A stretch of 64,000 nt of DNA from Hymenobacter chitinivorans DSM 11115 (GCF_002797555.1 NZ_PGFA01000002.1:248001-312000), one strand, 5' to 3'. Shown: positions 52,081 to 60,863, counted from the first letter of the stretch. Notes: a model not told the origin generated them from the sequence alone. Numbers and translations: made by a program.

Positions 52081-53272
52081 ATTCCAGAATAGTAAACCAG
52101 GGAATGGATAAGGCCCCGGGCTGCAGCAGAATCTGGGCTTGGGTGCCGGGTTGGGCGCTTTCGTAAAAGTCCTGGGACACGGTTACGTCCTCGGCCGTGG
52201 TGCGCGGCCCCCAGGGGCTGACGTTGACGTAGTACGTGGTGGTTTTGCCCGAGCTTTTGTGTTTGCCGAGAATCTGCACGTCGTAAGTGGAGCCCTGGCC
52301 TTCGTCGAAAGCACAGTTGTAGGAAGCTACGGCCGCAAAACCATACACGGCGGCGTAGGCTACGCAGGAAAGCAGGAGAGAAGTGCGCGAATCGTTACGG
52401 GCTATCAGCGGCTGACTTCCCACCAGCAAAAGCAGGGCGTACAGCGCGGCTACAGTGCCAGCTATTGGCCACAAGGGGGAATAGTTTAATATCTCAAAGT
52501 CCATCATAACCCGCACCAACAGCGCCAGAGCCGGGAGCAGAATGGCCAGGGCCACGGAAGGATACGCGCTGTTCTTCACCTCGTCGGGCCGCAGTACGCC
52601 CCGGTGCAGCCAAATCAGCACTACCGCCAGCAGGGGCGTAACCAGCCCGGCCGCCACGGCCCACTGGTAGGGCTGCGGCTGCAGAAATAGCCAGGCGGCC
52701 ACCAGCCCACCGGCAATATTGGCCACTTTTGCGACCTGTGCTACCTTGGCCAGCACTGCTTCCCGCTCCTCTACGGTGCGGCCCAGTTCCTCTGCCTGCA
52801 ACAGCCGGGCGGCAGCTTCTTGCTGCTCCTGCACGTCCAAATCGGGGTAGTGAGCCGCAAACCACTGCTGCATGGCCGCATAACTCTCACTGGTGTAGCC
52901 AATGCGTATTCTCGGGTCGGCTTTGGTTTTGGGTACCAGGTAAGTGTAATGCTGGTCGACGCGGTACCCCTTGAGGTTTGCCAGAGGTATTTCCTTACGC
53001 CGTATCACGCCCTCGTAAATCAGCTTGTCGGCCGTGATGATATGCCGGGCTTTGATGGTTTCCAGTAGGCCGTACAAAAAAAACAGGCCCATCCCAACCG
53101 ACCCAAGGCCGACCCCAACCACGAGGGCCGGCTGCGCTGCCTTATCCCACAGTAGAAAAGGCAGAACTAAAAACAGCAGAATGAACGGCGGAACTAGGAT
53201 ATAAATAAACAGGCGCCAGCCCTTGGCAGTGCCATATACCTGCCGGATTTCCGGCTCTTGGGTTGTAAGCAT
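52079..53272 (-). CDS. Multi-pass membrane protein, unknown
   Basis: The start is placed at ATG 53272 (MLTTQEPEIRQVYG); the open frame continues upstream into sequence without membrane or domain character. The 397-residue protein has two N-terminal membrane helices (LFIYILVPPFILLFLVLPFL; ALVVGVGLGSVGMGLFFLYG), then a soluble PH-like strand-rich segment (ITADKLIYEGVIRRKEIPLA, GYRVDQHYTYLV) like the bacterial PH (YdbT/DUF304) type. Four further helices follow and a C-terminal extracytoplasmic domain with YYVNVSPWGPRTTAEDVTVS. The role is unknown. It stands alone between the ahcY terminator and a divergent glycosyltransferase. Confidence 0.6.
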   Translation of the reverse strand: MLTTQEPEIRQVYGTAKGWRLFIYILVPPFILLFLVLPFLLWDKAAQPALVVGVGLGSVGMGLFFLYGLLETIKARHIITADKLIYEGVIRRKEIPLANLKGYRVDQHYTYLVPKTKADPRIRIGYTSESYAAMQQWFAAHYPDLDVQEQQEAAARLLQAEELGRTVEEREAVLAKVAQVAKVANIAGGLVAAWLFLQPQPYQWAVAAGLVTPLLAVVLIWLHRGVLRPDEVKNSAYPSVALAILLPALALLVRVMMDFEILNYSPLWPIAGTVAALYALLLLVGSQPLIARNDSRTSLLLSCVAYAAVYGFAAVASYNCAFDEGQGSTYDVQILGKHKSSGKTTTYYVNVSPWGPRTTAEDVTVSQDFYESAQPGTQAQILLQPGALSIPWFTILE

Positions 53273-53413
53273 GAGGAAAGTAAAGCTCTGAAATAGAGAA
53301 GAAGTGAGTTCGTGAGTAGCTGGAGCACTTGTCGCCAAGCTTAACCGAAAGTAGCGCTTTGTGTCAAGAGTAAAGCAAGAAGCTGCGCCCAAATCCGGAT
53401 ATTTGACGTCCGT

Positions 53414-54187
53414 ATGCCAGTTTCTCTTTCCGTCGTCATCATCACCTTCAACGAAGAAGCCAACATTGGCCGCTGCTTGAGCGCGCTGCAGGATATTGCC
53501 GATGACGTGCTGGTCGTGGACTCTTTCTCCACGGACCGCACCGTGGAAATCTGCCGGCAGCACGGGGCCCGGGTGGTTCAGCACGCCTTCGAAGGCTACG
53601 TCGAGCAGAAAAACTACGCCACCGCCCAGGCCCGCCACGACTACGTGCTGCAGCTCGACGCCGACGAGGTATTGACCGACGAGCTGCGCGCTTCCATCCG
53701 GGCCACGAAGGCCGCCTGGCAGCACGCGGGCTACACCCTGGCCCGGCTCACTAACTACTGCGGCAGCTGGGTGCGGCACGGCGGCTGGTACCCCGACCGG
53801 AAGCTGCGCCTCTACGACCGGCGCCTGGGGCGGTGGGAAGGCCTGCTACTGCACGAGCGTTTTGAAGTAGCCGCCGGGCAGTCGGTTGGCGTCTTGGCCG
53901 GTGATGCCCTGCACTATTCCTACCACTCCGTGGACCAGCACGTAAGTCAGCTCAACCGGTTCACGAGCATTGCGGCCGCCGAGCTGGCCTTGCGGGGCAA
54001 AAGCCGGGTTACGGTGTTTCATTTGCTGCTCAAGCCCGTCTGGAGGTTTGTGCACGGCTATTTCTTCCGGCTGGGCTTTCTGGATGGCTTCGCCGGTTTG
54101 TGCATTGCCACCATTTCCGCCTGGGGCGTTTTTCTCAAGTTTGCCAAGCTGCGCACCAAACCGGCTTCGGCCGCCCTGCCCGTATGA
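53414..54187 (+). CDS. Family 2 glycosyltransferase, lipopolysaccharide core type
   Basis: The 257-residue enzyme has a GT-A fold: SVVIITFNEEANIGRCLSAL, VLVVDSFSTDRTVEICRQHG and LQLDADEVLTDELRASI, with the metal-binding DAD in that last motif, then YPDRKLRLYDRRLGRWEGLL and LLHERFEV. This matches the WaaE/KdtX-type GT2 enzymes that add a hexose to the inner core or to a lipid-linked glycan at the cytoplasmic side of the inner membrane. Two C-terminal hydrophobic helices fit membrane attachment. The stop overlaps the next glycosyltransferase start by 4 bases (ATGA). Confidence 0.9.
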   Translation: MPVSLSVVIITFNEEANIGRCLSALQDIADDVLVVDSFSTDRTVEICRQHGARVVQHAFEGYVEQKNYATAQARHDYVLQLDADEVLTDELRASIRATKAAWQHAGYTLARLTNYCGSWVRHGGWYPDRKLRLYDRRLGRWEGLLLHERFEVAAGQSVGVLAGDALHYSYHSVDQHVSQLNRFTSIAAAELALRGKSRVTVFHLLLKPVWRFVHGYFFRLGFLDGFAGLCIATISAWGVFLKFAKLRTKPASAALPV

Positions 54188-55224
54188 GAACTTTCCTCAT
54201 CAGCCGCACCGATGCCATTGGCGACGTCGTGCTGACGCTGCCCCTGTGTGGGGTGCTCAAGCAGAATGTACCTGGCTGCCGCATCATTCTTATTGGGCGC
54301 ACCTACACCCAGGCTGTAGCCGAGGCCTGCCCCTGGGTCGATGGTTTTCTCAACTACGATGAGCTGCTTAAGCTCCCCGAAGCCGAGCAGCTAACGGCCC
54401 TACGCCAGTACCAGGCCGAAGCTATTGTGCACGTGTTTCCCAACAAGGTACTGGCCCGGGCGGCGCAGAAAGTGGGTATTCCCGTGCGCATCGGCACCCG
54501 CAACCGGTGGATTCACTGGCTGACCTGCAACCGGCTGGTGGCCCTAAGCCGCCGCCACTCCCTGCTGCACGAAGCCCAACTCAATGCCAAGCTGCTCCAG
54601 CCCCTGGGCGTGCCCCATGAGTTGACCCTCACCGAACTAACACCTCTGGTCCAGCTCCACGCTAAGGATCCGCTGCCCGCCGCCGTGCAGCAGCTGCTAG
54701 CTGCCCGCACTACCGGCCAGCTCAACCTTATCCTGCACCCCCGTTCCCGCGGTAGCGCCCGGGAGTGGGGTCTAGCGCATTTCGGTACGCTGGCCCGGCT
54801 GCTGCACGAGGCCGGCCACCGCGTGTTTATCACGGGCACGGCCGCGGAAGGCGAGGAGCTAGCCGTCTGGCTGCAGGAACACGCTGCCTACCTGGCCGGC
54901 AACCTGACCGGGCAATTGTCGCTGGCTCAGCTGCTCAGCTGTATTGCCGCCGCCGACGGCTTGGTAGCGGCCAGCACGGGCCCATTGCATCTGGCTGCTG
55001 CGCTGGGCCGGCACGCGCTGGGGCTGTATCCGCCGATGCGGCCTGCTCACCCCGGCCGTTGGGCCCCGCTGGGCCCGCACGCCGAGTACCTGGTCTTCGA
55101 CCGGCCCGACTGCTCCGCCTGCCGCCAAGAGCCCGCAGTTTGTACGTGCATCAAAGCTATTTTGCCCTTGCAGGTAGCGCACCGTATTCTGGCCTGGAAC
55201 CCGCTGCCCTCTGGTTTATCCTAA
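54184..55224 (+). CDS. Family 9 glycosyltransferase (heptosyltransferase-like)
   Basis: The 346-residue enzyme starts at ATG 54184 inside the upstream gene's end. The order is MRTFLISRTDAIGDVVLTLP, VPGCRIILIGRTYTQAVAEA, VGIPVRIGTRNRWIHWL, LNLILHPRSRGSAREWGLAH and LAQLLSCIAAADGLVAASTG with PLHLAAALGRHALGLYPPM. These are the GT9 features of WaaC/WaaF heptosyltransferases: the acceptor-side N-terminal Rossmann domain and the nucleotide-sugar-binding C-terminal domain with the STGPLHLAAA loop. In Bacteroidota the donor may be another sugar. It acts with the GT2 enzyme and O-antigen ligase of this cluster. Confidence 0.9.
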   Translation: MRTFLISRTDAIGDVVLTLPLCGVLKQNVPGCRIILIGRTYTQAVAEACPWVDGFLNYDELLKLPEAEQLTALRQYQAEAIVHVFPNKVLARAAQKVGIPVRIGTRNRWIHWLTCNRLVALSRRHSLLHEAQLNAKLLQPLGVPHELTLTELTPLVQLHAKDPLPAAVQQLLAARTTGQLNLILHPRSRGSAREWGLAHFGTLARLLHEAGHRVFITGTAAEGEELAVWLQEHAAYLAGNLTGQLSLAQLLSCIAAADGLVAASTGPLHLAAALGRHALGLYPPMRPAHPGRWAPLGPHAEYLVFDRPDCSACRQEPAVCTCIKAILPLQVAHRILAWNPLPSGLS

Positions 55225-55248
55225 CGTTATTGCGCCTTTCTTCTGCAT

Positions 55249-56535
55249 ATGACATTTTCCTTCCCGGGGAATACGGTGCGTAGTGCTTACCACGATGGTC
55301 GGCTTTCCCAATACCTGCTGCTAGTAGCCTGTCTGGCCGGAGTAGTGGGGTTGTTTGCGGCCCGGGCCCTGGTTTCGCTAAGCCCGGTGGCGGCCGTAGT
55401 TGCGGCTTTGCTCAATCCGGCCATCCGGCAGGAGCTCCCGCGGTGGCTGCGCAATGGGGCGGCTGTGCGGCTGGCCCTGTTGTATGTGCTGCTGCTGTCC
55501 AGTGCTTTCTATACTTCTGCCTGGGAAGTGTGGCGGCACGAGGTCTTTCGCCAATTGCCCCTGCTGGGTGTGCCACTGGCCTTTGCCTTGGCCGTGCCCC
55601 TCACGCCGCGCCAACGCTACGCCGTGGGCAGCTTTTTTACTATTGGCGTAGCCCTGATTGGCCTCGCGACGCTGGGCAAGTATCTGCTTAATCCCCAGGA
55701 AGCCAACCACCTCATCGAAACCGGGCAAAACGTGGCTTCCGTTACTCGTATCTTTCATATTCACTTCAGCGTGATGCTGGTGCTGGGTGTCTACTTCGGC
55801 TTCTTGCTGCAGCGCGAAGCCCTGGCCCCGCCCGTGCTGCGCTGGGTGCTCCGCGGGGCGTCGTTGGCCTGCGTGGTGGTGCTGCACGTGCTGGTGTACC
55901 GCACGGGCCTGCTGGCGCTCTACGCCATGCTCCTGGTTGATGCGGTGTGGGTTGTAGTGCTCAACCGGCAAATTCTGGCCGGGCTGGCGCTGTTGGTATG
56001 CCTGCTGGTTGTACCCTACCTGGCCTATACCAACCTTCCCTCCGTGCAGCGCCGGGTCGGCGGTTCCCTCTACGATATCCAGCAGTTCGAAAAAGGCCAC
56101 GATATCAATACCTCGTCCCTGTCGCAGCGGCTGGCCGCCTGGCAAACGGCGCAGGCCCTGGCCGCACGCCGTCCGTGGCTGGGCGTGGGCCCCGCCGATG
56201 CCTACGATGCCATGATGCAGGAATATACCTGGCGCGACTATGGCCTGCGGCCCGAGCACCGGGCCATGATTCACAACCAGTACCTGCACTACCTGGTAGC
56301 CAGCGGACTAGTTGGTTTGTTTCTCTGGCTGCTGGTGCTTCTTACGCCCTTGTTGCAACCCGCACTGCGCCGAAACCCGTACGTAGTGCATTTCCTGGTG
56401 ATTTTGGGAGCGGCCATGCTGGTCGATTCCTTGTTGGAAGTTCAGATCGGCTTCAACCTTTTCGTTTTTCTCTACGGCTTTCTCGTAGTAAGTACGGAAC
56501 GGGAAGTCCGGCTAGGCCAACAAAACCCTTCTTGA
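55249..56535 (+). CDS. O-antigen ligase family protein (Wzy/WaaL)
   Basis: The 428-residue protein is a polytopic inner-membrane protein with about 10-12 helices. It contains the Wzy_C/ligase signatures: LIETGQNVASVTRIFHIHFS in a loop, AARRPWLGVGPADAYDAMMQ with the GVGP motif, and MIHNQYLHYLVASGLVGLFL with the conserved HNQYL segment. These are the large periplasmic loop and following helix typical of WaaL/Wzy enzymes, which transfer or polymerise glycans using undecaprenyl-linked donors. It ends the three-gene glycan cluster, 24 bases after the GT9 gene. Confidence 0.86.
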   Translation: MTFSFPGNTVRSAYHDGRLSQYLLLVACLAGVVGLFAARALVSLSPVAAVVAALLNPAIRQELPRWLRNGAAVRLALLYVLLLSSAFYTSAWEVWRHEVFRQLPLLGVPLAFALAVPLTPRQRYAVGSFFTIGVALIGLATLGKYLLNPQEANHLIETGQNVASVTRIFHIHFSVMLVLGVYFGFLLQREALAPPVLRWVLRGASLACVVVLHVLVYRTGLLALYAMLLVDAVWVVVLNRQILAGLALLVCLLVVPYLAYTNLPSVQRRVGGSLYDIQQFEKGHDINTSSLSQRLAAWQTAQALAARRPWLGVGPADAYDAMMQEYTWRDYGLRPEHRAMIHNQYLHYLVASGLVGLFLWLLVLLTPLLQPALRRNPYVVHFLVILGAAMLVDSLLEVQIGFNLFVFLYGFLVVSTEREVRLGQQNPS

Positions 56536-56561
56536 GCGGATTAGTATAATCTGTACATTTG
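56532..56561 (+). promoter_or_regulatory. Promoter of the ECF sigma factor gene
   Basis: TTG (56532-56534), 19-base spacer, TACATTTG (56554-56561): a clean Bacteroidota -33/-7 pair. The -33 lies at the last codons of the ligase gene; the sigma ATG follows at 56613. Confidence 0.6.
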
Positions 56562-56612
56562 TTTACACGGCTGCTATTTTCTAACTAGAGCAGCCGCAAT
56601 CTTTTAGCGCCC

Positions 56613-57251
56613 ATGAGCGATTCTCCCGAACGGGTTCCGAAGTTGAGCAAAGAGGAAAAAGACCGCCGGTTTCAGGCGGAACTCATGCCCGTGCTCGACT
56701 CGCTGTACAACTTTGCCTTCCGCCTCACCCTCGACGAAGACGACGCCAACGACCTCGTCCAAGAGACTTATCTGAAGGCGTACCGCTTCTTCGAGTACTT
56801 TGAGCAGGGAACCAACGCCAAAGCCTGGCTGTTTCGCATCCTGAAAAATTCGTTCATCAACGACTTCCGCAAGAAAAGTAAGCAGCCCGCTAAAGTCGAC
56901 TACAGCGAAATAGAGGGCTATTACAACACGGAAGACGTGGAGGCCGAAGGCGACGTGGGAAGCACGTCGTCGGATATGCGGCAGCAGGCCGTGCGCGACT
57001 TGATTGGGGATGAGGTGGCCAGCGCCCTGAACTCCCTGCCCGTCGACTTTCGGACCGTCATTATCCTCTGCGACCTGGAAGGGTTTACCTATGAGGAAAT
57101 GGCGAAAGTATTGGACATTCCGATTGGGACTGTCCGCTCCCGTTTGCACCGGGCGCGCAATTTCCTGAAGGAAAAACTAGAAAAATACGCAAAATCAATG
57201 GGCTACGGTAACGATATCGATGGCTCTGATGTTGAGGACGAAAACGAATAA
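56613..57251 (+). CDS. ECF-type RNA polymerase sigma factor
   Basis: The 212-residue protein has sigma region 2 with LYNFAFRLTLDEDDANDLVQ, ETYLKAYRFFEYFEQGTNAK and WLFRILKNSFINDFRKKS, an acidic linker (SEIEGYYNTEDVEAEGDVGS), and region 4 with ALNSLPVDFRTVIILCDLEG, FTYEEMAKVLDIPIGTVRSR and LHRARNFLKEKLEKYAKSMG. These are the ECF hallmarks. It is followed at 20 bases by a ZAS-type anti-sigma gene and probably forms a pair with it. It has its own promoter; members near gmk/nadD in Bacteroidota are often constitutively important, but the regulon is not visible here. Confidence 0.93.
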   Translation: MSDSPERVPKLSKEEKDRRFQAELMPVLDSLYNFAFRLTLDEDDANDLVQETYLKAYRFFEYFEQGTNAKAWLFRILKNSFINDFRKKSKQPAKVDYSEIEGYYNTEDVEAEGDVGSTSSDMRQQAVRDLIGDEVASALNSLPVDFRTVIILCDLEGFTYEEMAKVLDIPIGTVRSRLHRARNFLKEKLEKYAKSMGYGNDIDGSDVEDENE

Positions 57252-57271
57252 ACTTTACACCGGGCTCGGTT

Positions 57272-57562
57272 ATGGAAAACACTGCTACTACATCAACCAA
57301 TCAACAAGCTGCTTCCCAAGTGGAGGGGGCTGATTGTGAACGCGTGAACACAATTCTCGACCAAATCATCGTAGGCCACGAGCCTAGCGCGGAAGACGAA
57401 GAATACTTTGTCAACCACGCCGAAGATTGCTCACCGTGCTTTGATAGCATTGAGAAGCAGCAGATTTTCATCGACTTCCTGTCCCAGCACGTAGGGCGGA
57501 AAGGCGTGCCAACTTCGCTTTCGCAAACAATTTTAGCGCGCGTTCAAGCAGAAATGGCCTAA
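57272..57562 (+). CDS. Zinc-binding anti-sigma factor-like protein
   Basis: The 96-residue soluble protein contains the ZAS motif H-x3-C-x2-C at H49, C53, C56 (NHAEDCSPCF), which in anti-sigma factors binds zinc and holds the sigma factor. It lacks a membrane helix, so it is a cytoplasmic anti-sigma domain alone. The N-terminal 20 residues are Thr/Gln-rich and probably disordered. It lies directly behind the ECF sigma gene and 9 bases before gmk. Redox control through zinc loss is a possibility known for RsrA-like proteins; it is not shown here. Confidence 0.75.
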   Translation: MENTATTSTNQQAASQVEGADCERVNTILDQIIVGHEPSAEDEEYFVNHAEDCSPCFDSIEKQQIFIDFLSQHVGRKGVPTSLSQTILARVQAEMA

Positions 57563-57571
57563 TTTTACCCC

Positions 57572-58156
57572 ATGCAGGGTAAAATCATCGCTTTTTCGGC
57601 TCCCTCCGGTGCCGGTAAGACTACTATCGTCCACCGGCTCATGGAACAAATTCCGGAGCTGAGCTTTTCCATCTCGGCCTGCACGCGCGACAAGCGCGGC
57701 CGCACCGAGGCCAATGGCAAAGATTATTACTTCATTTCCGTCCAGGAATTCCAGGAGAAAATTCGCCACGACGAGTTTGTGGAATGGGAAGAAGTGTACG
57801 AAGGGGCCTTTTACGGCACCCTCAAATCCGAGATTGAGCGTATCTGGGAAAGCGGCAAGCATGCCATTCTGGACGTCGACGTCAAAGGTGGCCTCAGTAT
57901 TAAGGAGTTTTATAAAGACCGTGCCCTGGCCGTCTTTGTAAAACCTCCGTCCTTGGAGGTACTCGAGCAGCGTCTGCGTACCCGCGCTACCGATTCGGCT
58001 TCGAGTATTTCGGCCCGGCTCTACAAAGCCAATTTCGAGCTGACTTTCGAGGACCGGTTTGATGTGACGGTAGTCAACGACGACTTGGACCATGCCACTG
58101 AGCAGGCGGCCAAGCTGGTGCGCGAGTTTATTACCACCGAGCCGGCTATTTTGTGA
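57572..58156 (+). CDS. gmk: Guanylate kinase
   Basis: Gmk phosphorylates GMP to GDP with ATP, an essential step in guanine nucleotide synthesis. The 194-residue protein has the P-loop APSGAGKTT at about 9-17, the GMP-binding region FSISACTRDKRGRTEANGKD and YYFISVQEFQEKI, and EVYEGAFYGTLKSEIERIWE with the Tyr-Gly-Thr loop, followed by ILDVDVKGGLSIKEFYKDRA. All expected parts are present. The stop overlaps the nadD GTG start (GTGA), so translation is coupled. Confidence 0.97.
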   Translation: MQGKIIAFSAPSGAGKTTIVHRLMEQIPELSFSISACTRDKRGRTEANGKDYYFISVQEFQEKIRHDEFVEWEEVYEGAFYGTLKSEIERIWESGKHAILDVDVKGGLSIKEFYKDRALAVFVKPPSLEVLEQRLRTRATDSASSISARLYKANFELTFEDRFDVTVVNDDLDHATEQAAKLVREFITTEPAIL

Positions 58157-58737
58157 AACCAACTCCCAAAATAGGGCTGCTGTTCGGCTCCTTCAATCCC
58201 ATCCACACCGGTCATCTGATCCTGGCTCATTTCATGGCCACGCACACCGATCTGGATGCTGTGTGGTTGGTAGTGTCGCCCCAGAGCCCATTTAAAGTAG
58301 GGCAGGAGATGCTGGGCGAGCAGGAACGGTTTGATATGGTAAGCCTGGCCATTCAGCACAACGACCGGCTCCGGGCTCTGGACATTGAGTTTGCCATGCC
58401 CAAGCCCAGCTATACCATCGATACGCTCGATGAGCTGCACCGCCATTATCCCGACCACAGCTTTGTCTTGCTCATGGGCGAAGACAACCTGCCGGGCCTG
58501 CCCCGCTGGAAGCAGTCCGACAGGATTCTGGCCGAATACGCGGTGTATGTGTACCCCCGCCCCGGAGTTGATGCTACCGACGTAAACGCCCATCCCGGCG
58601 TGCGGGTGGTGGAAGCGCCGCTACTGGATATATCGGCCACTTTCATCCGCGACTGTGTGCACTCCGGTAAGTCCATCCGCTACTTAGTCCCCGAGGCGGT
58701 GGAAGCCCAAATTCTGGCAAAAGGCTTCTGGCGTTAA
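58153..58737 (+). CDS. nadD: Nicotinate-nucleotide adenylyltransferase
   Basis: NadD joins nicotinate mononucleotide and ATP to form deamido-NAD. The 194-residue protein starts at a GTG that overlaps the gmk stop. The nucleotidyl-transferase signature GSFNPIHTGHL (11-21) contains the H-x-G-H metal/phosphate motif, and PSYTIDTLDELHRHYPDHSF and the terminal ISATFIRDCVHSGKSIRYLV are the ISSTxIR-type motif. The MGEDNLPGLPRWKQSDRILA segment matches the family. A terminator follows. Confidence 0.95.
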   Translation: MKPTPKIGLLFGSFNPIHTGHLILAHFMATHTDLDAVWLVVSPQSPFKVGQEMLGEQERFDMVSLAIQHNDRLRALDIEFAMPKPSYTIDTLDELHRHYPDHSFVLLMGEDNLPGLPRWKQSDRILAEYAVYVYPRPGVDATDVNAHPGVRVVEAPLLDISATFIRDCVHSGKSIRYLVPEAVEAQILAKGFWR

Positions 58738-58751
58738 GTTTAGTCACAAAT

Positions 58752-58786
58752 AAAAAAGCCCCGACAGGTAACTGTCGGGGCTTTTT
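58752..58786. terminator. Bidirectional terminator between nadD and frr
   Basis: Stem AAAAAAGCCCCGACAG / CTGTCGGGGCTTTTT with a 4-base loop, between convergent genes. Confidence 0.92.
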
Positions 58787-58806
58787 AGATTCGGAACGAG
58801 CCTTAA

Positions 58807-59370
58807 TCAGATGGTCATAATTTCCGCTTCCTTCTTACTCAGCAGGTCGTCTACCTTGCTGATGTAGGAGTCGGTGGCTTTCTGCACTTTGGCTTCGGCA
58901 TCTTTCACGGAGTCTTCGGCGGCTCCGTCCTTAAGCAGCTTGCGCAAGGCTTCGTTCACGTCCTTACGAATACCGCGGATGCGGACTTTGCCCGATTCGG
59001 CTTCGGTCTTGGCCTGCTTTACCAGGTCGCGGCGGCGCTCCTCGGTCATGGGCGGAATGTTCAGGCGCACACCCTCGGCATCCGACTGCGGGTTCAGCCC
59101 CAGGTCACTATTTTTGATGGCCTTGGCTACCTCGGCAATGATGTTTTTCTCCCAGGGCTTGATGAAGATCGTGCGGGCGTCGGGAGTAGAGATATTCGCT
59201 ACTTGGCTAACCGGCGTGGGAGTACCATAGTAATCCACCCGCAGGCCGTCCAGCATGGCGGGCGACGCTTTGCCGGCCCGGATGCGGCTCATCTCGAGGC
59301 TGGTGTGCTGCAGCGACTTGCCCATCGACTCTTCGGCTTCGCTAAGGTAAAACTGAATTTCTTCGTCCAC
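58807..59370 (-). CDS. frr: Ribosome recycling factor
   Basis: RRF splits post-termination ribosomes with EF-G. The 187-residue protein starts at GTG 59370 (DEEIQFYLSEAEESMGKSLQ); the frame extends further upstream but through the repeat element at 59371-59466, which does not encode conserved protein. Family features are LEMSRIRAGKASPAMLDGLR with the Arg-Ala-Gly-Lys segment, VDYYGTPTPVSQVANISTPD, IKPWEKNIIAEVAKAIKNSD and PPMTEERRRDLVKQAKTEAE. Its length is standard. It follows pyrH on the same strand, the usual frr-pyrH neighbourhood. Confidence 0.96.
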   Translation of the reverse strand: MDEEIQFYLSEAEESMGKSLQHTSLEMSRIRAGKASPAMLDGLRVDYYGTPTPVSQVANISTPDARTIFIKPWEKNIIAEVAKAIKNSDLGLNPQSDAEGVRLNIPPMTEERRRDLVKQAKTEAESGKVRIRGIRKDVNEALRKLLKDGAAEDSVKDAEAKVQKATDSYISKVDDLLSKKEAEIMTI

Positions 59371-59415
59371 TTTTGAAAGGTTAAGTGTTGAATGTTGGAA
59401 GTTAAATAGCCGGAA

Positions 59416-59457
59416 GGCTGGATGTTGAACGAAATAATCCTCATTCAAAATCCAGCC
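59416..59457 (-). repeat. Inverted repeat in the pyrH-frr gap
   Basis: Arms at 59416-59429 (GGCTGGATGTTGAA) and 59444-59457 (TTCAAAATCCAGCC) pair over 13 of 14 positions. AT-rich TTGAA-type repeats surround it. The 98-base gap between pyrH and frr is made of this element. Confidence 0.55.
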
Positions 59458-59468
59458 ATCAGAATTTC

Positions 59469-60254
59469 TTAAGCCTGCTCTGTGGGTGTGGTCAGGGAAG
59501 GCTGCAGGGCGCTGTGCTTGGGCTCCAGCTTCGGCGCCTTCGAGCCATTCATGGAAACCCGGGTGCCGACGGTTTCACCCTCAATCAGGCGTTGCAGGTT
59601 GCCAGGCTTGTTCATGTCGAATACGATGATGGGCAGGTTATTTTCCTTGCACAGGGTGAAGGCCGTCATGTCCATCACGTTAAGGTTCTTCTCCATTACC
59701 TCGTCGAAGGTAATTTCCGGGTAGCGCGTGGCGGTGGGGTCCTTCTCCGGGTCGGCGGTGTAGATACCGTCGACGCGGGTGCCTTTGAGCACTACGTCGG
59801 CCTCAATTTCAATGGCTCGCAGCGAAGCCGCCGAATCGGTGGTAAAGTACGGCGAGCCAATGCCGGCGCCGAAGATGACCACCCGGCCTTTTTCGAGGTG
59901 GCGCAGGGCCCGGCGGCGGATGTAGGGCTCACACACGCGCTGAATAGTAACGCCCGAGAGCAGGCGCGTATTCACGTCGAGCTTCTCCAGGGCGCTCTGC
60001 AGGGCCATGGAGTTGATGACCGTGGCCAGCATGCCCATGTAGTCGCCCTGGACCCGGTCGAGGCCAAAGGCTTCGGCCTGCACACCCCGGAAGATGTTGC
60101 CCCCGCCAATGACGACGGCTACCTGCGTACCGGTCGCCGCGGCCGTCTTGATTTCCTCGGCGTATTGCATCAGGCGGACCGCATCAATGCCATATTGCTG
60201 CTGGCCCATCAGGGCCTCACCGCTCAGTTTTAGCAGAATTCGGTTGTACTTCAA
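59469..60254 (-). CDS. pyrH: UMP kinase
   Basis: PyrH phosphorylates UMP to UDP and is allosterically controlled by GTP and UTP. The 261-residue protein starts at TTG 60254 ([16 protein letters not shown]), which fits the family's exact start; no ATG is available. The amino-acid kinase fold is visible: [60 protein letters not shown] and [18 protein letters not shown]. The C-terminal 25 residues ([20 protein letters not shown]) extend beyond the usual end and are probably disordered. It lies upstream of frr on the same strand. Confidence 0.95.
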   Translation of the reverse strand: MKYNRILLKLSGEALMGQQQYGIDAVRLMQYAEEIKTAAATGTQVAVVIGGGNIFRGVQAEAFGLDRVQGDYMGMLATVINSMALQSALEKLDVNTRLLSGVTIQRVCEPYIRRRALRHLEKGRVVIFGAGIGSPYFTTDSAASLRAIEIEADVVLKGTRVDGIYTADPEKDPTATRYPEITFDEVMEKNLNVMDMTAFTLCKENNLPIIVFDMNKPGNLQRLIEGETVGTRVSMNGSKAPKLEPKHSALQPSLTTPTEQA

Positions 60255-60359
60255 AGGTGGGGGGATTAAGCGTGAAGATGTTCGTCGTGGACAGCAGCCG
60301 GCCCAGGCAATTTTATCGTCTAAACCGGTATACTGGCAAACGAGGAACAGGTTAAAAAC

Positions 60360-60863
60360 TTAGCTGAATTGAATAAGCACCTGGCCTTTGGTGACGTTGT
60401 CGCGCAGGCCGACCTTGATGGCGCCCACCGTACCGTCGCCGGGCGCTTTGAGAATGTTCTCCATTTTCATGGCTTCCAGTACCAGCAGCGGGTCGCCTTT
60501 CTGCACCTGCTGGCCGGGCTCTACCCGGATGGCGACAATCAGACCGGGCATGGGGGCTTTGAGCTCGTTCACCTTGCTGGCTGCGGCATTGCTCATGCCC
60601 AGCTTATCGAGCAGCAAATCGAACCGGTCCTTGGCCTGTAGCTCCAGCAGTTGACCGTTGAGCTTTAGTACAAAGGTTTTGGCGGCGTAGTCGGCGCTGA
60701 TTACCTCGGCCGAATAGGAGCGACCCTCGTGTAGCAGGTGGTAGCGGCCATTTCCAAGCGAAACCAGGTCCCAACTAAATGGCTCACCATTAACGAGTGT
60801 GGAGCCAGTAGGACGATATTCAACATCCCAGGTCTGATTGGAACCGGTGCTTACCTGTAGCAT
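60360..60863 (-). CDS. Biotin carboxyl carrier protein-like (biotinyl domain protein)
   Basis: ATG 60863 (MLQVSTGSNQTWDV) gives 167 residues. The C-terminal 75 residues are a biotinyl domain: LKAPMPGLIVAIRVEPGQQV, GDPLLVLEAMKMENILKAPG, with the biotinylated Lys in EAMKME, and VGLRDNVTKGQVLIQFS. The N-terminal part (YSAEVISADYAAKTFVLKLN, GQLLELQAKD) is a separate beta domain. This matches the carrier subunits of Bacteroidota acyl-CoA carboxylases, which are encoded apart from their carboxyltransferases; no carboxylase genes are in this window. The exact carboxylase (acetyl-CoA or propionyl-CoA) cannot be told. Confidence 0.85.
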   Translation of the reverse strand: MLQVSTGSNQTWDVEYRPTGSTLVNGEPFSWDLVSLGNGRYHLLHEGRSYSAEVISADYAAKTFVLKLNGQLLELQAKDRFDLLLDKLGMSNAAASKVNELKAPMPGLIVAIRVEPGQQVQKGDPLLVLEAMKMENILKAPGDGTVGAIKVGLRDNVTKGQVLIQFS

